A DNA stretch of 64,000 bases from Coptis chinensis (Eukaryota > Streptophyta > Magnoliopsida > Ranunculales > Ranunculaceae): the NCBI GenBank assembly GCA_015680905.1, contig CM027381.1, positions 53,076,501 through 53,140,500 of the forward strand. Direction: 5' to 3'. A model generated the notes under the pieces. It worked only from the letters and a program-made list of their open reading frames with translations, ran no database searches and was not told where the DNA came from. This document shows, one piece after another, positions 57,890 to 64,000 of this stretch. The position numbers and the translations under genes were made by a program. Positions within the stretch are counted from its first letter, which is position 1, and every line of letters starts with the position of its first letter.

Positions 57890-58412
57890 GGTACGATATT
57901 CTATTTGTCTATGTTATAATTTCTTTACTTCTTGTGTTTGTGTGTGTTTGAAATGTCTATATTTCTTGTGTGTGTGTGTGTATGACTTGTCTTTACTTCT
58001 TGTGTGCGTGTGTATGACTTGTTTTTTTTTTTTTAGTCCTGAACCATTCGATGCATATTTATTACTGAAAAATACCGATTAAACATAGAAATAATTGGTA
58101 TTGGAATTAACCTCCTGTCTTCAGGGGAGGGTATTCAGAAACATTATGGGAAATACAAATAGATGCCGTGATAGAGTTAAAGCAGGGAATGGATGAAATG
58201 ACTCACCCCAAATCTCAAAGTTATATTGTAGAGAGTGACAAGACCAGAAAAAAGCCTGACAACATAATCTGTGGGGTTTTATGACTTGGGGATTTGGTTC
58301 TAATTTGAAGCATTGTTTGTTTGTTTGATTATTCAGTGGTGGGTATTTCTAAAAATGACGAAAAGGGTTGACTTGGTTAGAAAAGTGCTGATTTTAGGAT
58401 AACTGTGGAAAA
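57890..58412. other. UTR-like DNA with TG microsatellite
   Basis: Imperfect (TG)n lies at about 57935-58015. Sequence around 58140-58290 could be coding in origin but no family is recognised. Confidence 0.35.
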
Positions 58413-58850
58413 ATGGATTTATGGGTAGTTGCAGCAGCAGCTGGTGCTGGATATGTAGCTAAGTATTTACAAAAATCAAAAGAGAATGATAAATTAGGAA
58501 GTCTTAAAACCTAGATTATTTGAAGATCGAACTAGTTTCAACAACAATAACGGGCCGATACAGTAGTCAAGGTATAATAAGATTAATAATAATAATGAGG
58601 AGAGAAATAATGATACGGTGGTACGACAGCCACCACCGGTGCAAATGCAACAGATGAAGTCGACACAACAGCATCAGCAGCAAGAATTAGTGAGTCAATC
58701 AATCTCAATGCAATTTACAAGACTCGACAGTACTGAATTAGGAACAAGCATTGTTCCCAAGATACATTTCCGAATGCGTTGCAACAGTCTAAACTATGGC
58801 AAATTCGCAAATTTTGTTTTATTTTTGAGAATGTGATTCAATGGTGTTAT
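58413..58850 (+). pseudogene. Captured N-terminus of a plant conserved uncharacterised protein
   Basis: ATG 58413 opens MDLWVVAAAAGAGYVAKYLQ with a hydrophobic N-terminal segment, then KSKENDKLGSLKT and a stop at about 58512. This start resembles plant proteins that begin M-D-x-W-V-V-A-A-A-A-G-A-G-Y, of unknown function and probably membrane-anchored. That likeness is from memory and unverified. Gln-rich coding-like sequence (QMKSTQQHQQQELVSQSIS) follows to 58835. It is inside the outer CACTA, after the TNPA-like gene, as captured sequences often are. Confidence 0.45.
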
Positions 58851-60236
58851 GTGATGTCTTTTTTGTTTAGGACTGTGATTGCTGCATCGTGTGATTATTT
58901 AGCCTTTTTCCAATCATAGCTAACTTCCAATGAAGTTTATGTAACAACTCAACTGCCAGTGCTCTTAAGGGTTAATAGACTATAGGAGATGGAATAGATA
59001 TTGTCTTGAGAAAACTTTGTAAGCTTGCCAAATTCTACGTTCTTGTCTGTTCTAGATTTTCTGCATTATCACTGAAGTACATGGAATACAAGTTGCACGA
59101 ACTGATATAGTATGTATACATTTTCATAAGTCTAGATTGACTCGTCTGATTTGTTCCTTTTAATTTTTGTTGGGGTTGTCAGAGTTATATTATTCATGTA
59201 TGTTGATTATAAGTGGTTAGCTGACTATTTTCTAACAAGTATGTGCTACTGATTCCTTAGGATGTTGAGTTTCTTTACTGTTTCTGTTCTGCGGATGTTG
59301 TGGCAGGCTTTTAGAATGATCATATTTTTTTCCTGATTATTCAATTTGAGTTTATAAGACTTGATTCTAGTGATCAGAATAGACAATGTTTTGTACTCCC
59401 CTAGAATTTGATTTGCGATTGACGAGTCTCTTTGGATTTTCTGCTGTGCTAGGAAAGTCACTTCCTATGTAATTTTACCCTTTACACCAATAAATTAGAC
59501 TGCTGTATCGGACAGCTGGGGTTTTAAGACTTTTCTAATTTATTCGTAATAGAACTGGGCAGTGAGTTTATAGGAAAGCTATCTTCTCCTTATATGTAAG
59601 TCAGCGAGTTTAATTATTAGTTCTATTCTATAAGATGGAAAGCATAAAAATGTACGTTGGGAGAGTAAGAGAAGTGCAGTAAGAATGGGATCATTCCCAG
59701 TTAGCTTGCTGCATAGAACTTTAGCATCCCATCCAAGTGTTCTAGGGGGCTTTGGTCATATCTGTTTGTCTCAAACCTTGAGTTGGCTTACAAATTACGT
59801 ATGCAATTTTGGGGTATGCCATCTCGCATTAATCAATAATACTAGGATGTAACAGAGCATAATAAATATTTATGTCGATTTTGTTGATCGATAATACTTG
59901 TGTGTACCCTGTCTTGTATCTGTGTTTACATTTGTTTCTAAAATAATTGATTTTGATTTTGTTCCAGGGAGATGCTGATAGTGCAGTTGATAGGCTTTGG
60001 CTAAAAAAAAAGCTCGAAGTTGGACATTAGGTAAGATTCACCTATTGGAGGAATGTCACTATTTTATGTTTTGTTTCTATGGATGGAATATCCTCAGCTT
60101 TTTAGGAACTTAGTACCATTTAGTGACTAAATGTTTTGGTTGAGTTTTCTTATCTTTTATGAGAATTAAGTATACTATCTGAAAGATATTAAATCCTTTT
60201 GCCTGTTGGTACTTGGTAGTTCTATGTGCTAGTTAT
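58851..60236. other. Intron/UTR-like DNA
   Basis: One exon-like piece at about 59967-60029 (GDADSAVDRLWLKKKLEVGH after TTCCAG, before a GTAAGA donor) may belong to the captured gene that begins at 58413. The rest is AT-rich with no recognised feature. Confidence 0.35.
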
Positions 60237-60550
60237 AGTTTGGACTTCTACAGAGATTTTGTGTTAGGATAGAAATTGATCCAATTGAATGGGCATGTAC
60301 TGGGCATTCTATCTATGTAGGATTTGTTCTTATTTGGGCTTCTACAAATATTTTGGGCTAAGGAAGAATTGGGCTCAATTGGCATGGATTGGGCTTTGGC
60401 TTTGTTTATATGTAGTAGGCTTTGTTCTGATTTGGGCTTCTATAGAGATTTTGGGCTAAAGAAGAATTGGGCTCAATTGACCAGGACTGGGATTTGTTTG
60501 TATGTAGTAGACTTTGTTAGGCCACGATTTAGTAGATTTTGGGCTAGGGG
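60237..60550 (+). repeat. ~95-bp tandem repeat, 3-4 copies
   Basis: TTTGTTCTTATTTGGGCTTC (60323), TTTGTTCTGATTTGGGCTTC (60421) and a degenerate start at 60513 are spaced 98 and 92 bases apart. An older copy precedes from 60237. Each holds GGGCTAAAGAAGAATTGGGC-like sequence. Located just inside the right end of the outer CACTA. Confidence 0.75.
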
Positions 60551-60589
60551 AGTTTTTTGGCCTTGATTCAGCCTTTTTTTTAAAAAAAA

Positions 60590-60738
60590 AATGAAAAAAT
60601 AAAAAATGACACTTGAAGTGTTGTAGAAAAAAAACGATTGCAAAAAAAATGGGTTACCATACAACACCCAAAAGTGTATTTTTTTTTTGGAAAAATGACA
60701 CATCTGTCATGTCTATTTTCAACAGATATGGTGTAGTG
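60590..60738 (-). repeat. Right terminus of outer CACTA
   Basis: GGTGTAGTG ends at 60738, so the TIR read inward is CACTACACCATATCTG. Inside it are inverted words TGACACTTGAAGTGTTG, ACAACACCCAAAAGTGT and TGACACATCTGTCATGTC, which look like subterminal binding sites different from those of the inner element. Confidence 0.7.
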
Positions 60739-60772
60739 TTTATATCATTCGGAAGCTGGTTATTCTAGAGAA

Positions 60773-61470
60773 TTGGTTATGATGTTCTACCAATATAGCG
60801 AACCTGACCATGATAAATTCTATTTCCATGCTCATGGACAACGTTTTGAATTGACTCGGGAAATCATCTCTGAAATCCTTCAAATTCCAATAACAAACCT
60901 TGGGGTGCATATTCAGGAGTCACAATTTGATATTGTCAAGCAAATAATACAGGCCACTGTATCTGGTAGCTAACTCGGAAACAGAAACCACGTTGTTCTT
61001 CAGCGCTCTTTGCAATAGAATCAAGGAACCGTACTCCACTGGTTAGGACACAATGTGGCGGGAACATAAAAAAACATCTGAAGTGACCAAACCTCTTCTC
61101 CACCTACTCTGGGTGATGCAGACTCAAAGGGATGACTGTTGCATAATCCAATATCTCTGGAACTCGATCACCAGGACCAAAAAATGGTTAGCCCCTTTGC
61201 CTACCCTAACCACGTAAATTAGGTTGCATTAGGGATATCCAGCTGTTTATCCAAAAATGGCTCTTAAAATAGGTAGCCTTATTGCAATTAACGCAGAGTG
61301 TGTTGTTGGTTTTTGGTCGGACTCCAGATGCTCATATGAACCTAACAGAGGAACAAGAAGACCACAACCTATTCTCTGAACATTTCTTTGATGAAATGCC
61401 ATGCATAACATCTTTAATCCTATGGAAGGCATTCAATTTCTTCACCAAGGCCAACGTAAAAATGATGTTG
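60773..61470 (+). pseudogene. Plant transposon-protein fragment (retroelement ORF remnant)
   Basis: The frame 60773-60973 reads FYFHAHGQRFELTREIISEI then LQIPITNLGVHI. This resembles the 'putative plant transposon protein' domain common in Athila-like and other elements (xGxxFxxTxxxIxxxLxIP). Coding-like but interrupted sequence continues to about 61470 (for example GVRLQ-less pieces LITLQETRSLAT). The third CACTA element begins inside or at its end. Confidence 0.45.
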
Positions 61471-61474
61471 ATAA

Positions 61475-62095
61475 CACTACAAGAAACAAGGTCTTTGGCA
61501 ACAAAAAAAATTGTCGCTGAAAATCGCATCGCTAATATAACTTGGCGGCGCTTTTTGGAGTGTCGAGTCAATGTTGCTAATGCTATAGTCGGTGATGATA
61601 TGTAGCCACGCTATTTTAACGTCGCAAAATAGCAGATATTTACCGACGTTTATTACTATCGCTATTTCTCTAATTTCGTCGCTAACTCATTTTGGTATTC
61701 TCAATGTAGTAACGTCGCAAAAGATGAAATTTTGGCGACATTTTTAAAATCACCGGTAATAAAGCATTACTAGCAACGTTTTTAACGTTAATAAAAGTCT
61801 GAAAAATTTGAAAATTTTAGCATTATTAACAACGTTTTAATCATTGCTATAAGTCTCAAAAAATTAAAAATCAAAGATCTTATATTAGCGACGTTTTTAT
61901 TGTCACTAGAGATATCAGTAATTTAAAACTTTAGTTATATAAACGACGTTATTATCATCATTAAAGATCTAAAATATTTGAATTTTGTGTGTTTTTAATG
62001 ATGTTTCTATCGTCGAAAAAAGTAAAACAAATTAAAAAAATTAGTGTTATAAGTAACGTTTTGATTGTAGCTATCAGTTAGTTGTGATCATGTTC
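61475..62095 (+). mobile_element. Left end of a third CACTA family
   Basis: CACTACAAGAAACAAGG at 61475 is the classical CACTA TIR of many plants (CACTACAAGAAA). Inside it are many copies of a subterminal motif in both orientations: AACGTCGCAAAA, TTAGCGACGTTTTTA, TCGTCGCTAACT, CAACGTTTTTAACG. No partner terminus (TTTCTTGTAGTG) occurs before 64000, so the right end is outside the window or lost. Confidence 0.8.
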
Positions 62096-62868
62096 CCACA
62101 CTATTTTGATCACTAATATTGTTGCCGATTGTGCACCATTTGTACAATTGTCTCGCCCCCTGCCCCCTCTATTCAACAAATAAACGCACAACCAGAACAT
62201 CAATTATCTTAAGCAATAAATTTTCAATAAATAAAAGTGAGTTAATTCACTCCATTAGAAACAAAATAGAGTTGCATCATCCCCTTTCATAATTTTTATT
62301 TTTGAACTCATCTTAAGAAAAGTATTAACTTAAACAAAAACATTTCTAAACATCCCTCAAATAGCTTGCGAATGAACCATCTTCACAAAAAAAATGATAA
62401 TAAATAGCATTTAGATTCCTCTAGTGCCTCTTGCAATTCCAAACCGCCATTTCTTCACAAAAACTAATAACAAACCAATCCATTTTGAAGTAAGAGTATC
62501 TGTATACAAAGATATTATCTATTAGATCACAAAAAAAAAAAAAATGGAAACAAAAAATATAATAGTTTCCTCACGACAAAATTAAAATCCGGTGAACTAT
62601 TAACAATTATGTTAAGTTTAAATTGTATCCAAATAATTTATCCATTAGACCTCTACTAGCTAGTATTCATTGAGATAAATCTAAGAACTGAACTATATAC
62701 AAAACAAGAATTTCATTAATATGAAGGCATAAAGGTACAAGGCTAGAGGAGTCTGCAGTACGAAGTTATATACCTCCTTAGCAAGGCACTAAGGAAAGCA
62801 TAGACTCTAAAGACCACGAATATATAAAGCCAAAATCACATTTCCACTTCAAATAAGAATGTCTAATA
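62096..62868. other. No recognised gene
   Basis: AT-rich sequence, possibly interior of the third CACTA element. Small A runs lie at 62527-62542. No exon structure is supported. Confidence 0.4.
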
Positions 62869-63166
62869 TTTCACAGTTTTCATTCTAATAATGTCCAGCA
62901 GCAGCGGTGGCGGCTGGACATTATAATGAGAACTGTGAAAGAAGTTAAATCACATTAATATCTAATATTTTCTCATTCAATGATACTACATACTCTTTGA
63001 ACAAAAGAAGTCCACATCACCCCATGAATACAGTAATTAACATGTAAGAGATTTAAGCGTGACAAACATATATTTCATTGAAGAAGAGTCTTCTTTTGTT
63101 CAAAGAGTATATAGTATCACTTGGTCAAATATGGTCTCTGCTACTATGGTGTCCATAGTTTGACCA
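62869..63166. repeat. Three consecutive hairpins
   Basis: Hairpin 1 (62869-62940) pairs TTTCACAGTTTTCATT... with ...AATGAGAACTGTGAAA around a GC-rich CAGCAGCGGTGGCGG loop. Hairpin 2 (62981-63119) has 30-base arms differing at one position (TGATACTACATACTCTTTGA start) with a loop of about 79 bases. Hairpin 3 (63122-63166) pairs TGGTCAAATATGG with CCATAGTTTGACCA. They lie end to end. Confidence 0.75.
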
Positions 63167-63577
63167 GATATTAATCCCCAAAACCTATAATGGTTTAGTA
63201 AACTATGTTTGCATGTAAACAGATCCCCGAATTGCATGAAGCAAATAAAATCTTTCATTGTGAAGGAGTTAGATAAGGCGAGGTTATTGTGTGTGATCTT
63301 GTGAAAAAACGAAGTGATAGACCGTGCAAGTTCTTCAAAATTACCTTAACTTTTCACAAGGTTATGAATGTTATGTCGAAGGGGACAATGTTTAGGTGAA
63401 ACAAGTGATAGCGATATTGTGGCAATACTGATTAATGTCATATCGGCAATGTTCTTTACGGATCGATAAGCCACCCCAACGAAAGCATGTCCAAGTCGGG
63501 CCATGAGTTTCCTTTTAATCCCTCAGTTCCTATCATATTAGCAGCAGAAAAGTCCTTGGCCCACAAGTCAATATACG

Positions 63578-63860
63578 TTATTTCATAACTCTCGAGCAAC
63601 CATAAAGAAATATAGTAAGCATGCAATCCTCATCGACATTAATAATGGGAGTTAGTAGTTCTGAAGCTGAATAGAGTAGAACACCAATATACCTGGATAC
63701 ATTAAAATGAGCTGCCACATCACCCCATGAATCCCAATCATCTCTAGTAATCCTATACATGTTAACAAGATAGCTCACATCCTTGGCCATGGCTGGTGTT
63801 GCAATCGGTTCGAGGTTCCGAGAGAATACAAGATAGGACGATCAAGCTCCTTCAGTACCT
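63578..63860 (-). pseudogene. Unidentified coding fragment, minus strand
   Basis: A TGCAG acceptor near 63860 is followed by VLKELDRPILYS. A 2-3-base shift then leads into RNLEPIATPAMAKDVSYLVN, MYRITRDDWDSWGDVAAHFN, VSRYIGVLLYSASELLTPII and NVDEDCMLTIFLYGCSRVMK, then a stop at 63578. Codon-level regularity and sequence complexity suggest a true host exon. I do not recognise the family. The words CACATCACCCCATGAAT within it recur at about 63016 inside hairpin 2, so part of this gene was duplicated into the hairpin region. Continuation beyond the window is possible. Confidence 0.4.
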
Positions 63861-64000
63861 GCATAAATTAGAGCTCTTTATGCCATCTCTTCCTTATGCA
63901 AATCCCTCCACGAAATCATCCAACCCCCTCTAAAATGTTCTACCTGAAAAGTACCAGTTTGGTAGAAGAATAGTGTGTCACATTGTACCTCTAAAACTAT

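Larger units (their letters stand above)
25640..60738 (+). mobile_element. Outer CACTA (En/Spm) transposon, 5' end lost
   Basis: TNP2 transposase begins mid-gene at 25660, is split by the 27-kb insert, and resumes at 53915. A TNPA-like gene follows (55800-57890). The right terminus is GGTGTAGTG ending at 60738 (reverse complement CACTACACC). Small subterminal inverted motifs (TGACACTTGAAGTGTTG, TGACACATCTGTCATGTC) lie just inside. No matching left terminus is found; the gene starts abruptly at the (TA)n/MITE block, so the 5' part was deleted or displaced. A captured F-box fragment and another host fragment lie inside. Confidence 0.8.

Overview
The window is plant nuclear DNA, most likely from a eudicot. 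It is AT-rich and intron-bearing, and its recognisable host fragments (CYP72A-type P450, GH1 beta-glucosidase, RBM25-type splicing factor, F-box/LRR protein) are plant-like. Almost everything else is transposable element (TE). I saw no rRNA, tRNA, CRISPR array or bacterial-style operon. Only one gene looks like an ordinary intact spliced locus (about 16.3-17.25 kb), and its product is unknown to me.

Layout. 0-13.3 kb is Helitron territory. Three copies of one family (A) end in a GC hairpin followed by CTAG|T. A second family (B) carries long arrays of a 55-bp minisatellite, arranged as four array-plus-terminus modules. Between them lie a Mutator-type foldback MITE with a perfect 9-bp target-site duplication (TSD), a P450 fragment, a long inverted repeat and a GH1 fragment that keeps an intron. 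13.3-18.3 kb is low-copy DNA with the spliced orphan gene. 18.3-24.4 kb is an LTR fragment broken by a decayed Ty3/gypsy element (gag, protease, RT, RNase H, integrase; 3' LTR not seen).

25.6-60.7 kb is a nested stack. The outer layer is a 5'-truncated CACTA (En/Spm) element whose TNP2 transposase gene is split by a second, complete 27-kb CACTA element (26867-53914, TSD AAC). That element holds its own TNP2 and TNPA-like genes, RBM25 exons and an unidentified minus-strand captured gene. An exon of the captured gene is split by a 10.3-kb LTR retrotransposon (31084-41388, TSD CACTC) that codes only gag and protease. The gag of that element is split by a solo LTR (37015-38395, TSD CCTCC). Separately, the outer element's TNPA-like gene is split by a hAT-type MITE (56430-57194, TSD GCTATAAT). 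In each case removing the insert and one TSD restores the interrupted sequence, so the order of events can be read from the DNA.

60.7-64 kb holds a fragment of a plant transposon-encoded protein, the left end of a third CACTA family (CACTACAAGAAA), a run of three hairpins and an unidentified minus-strand coding fragment. Family calls rest on motif recognition by eye. Coordinates of termini and TSDs were read directly; edges of decayed coding regions are approximate.
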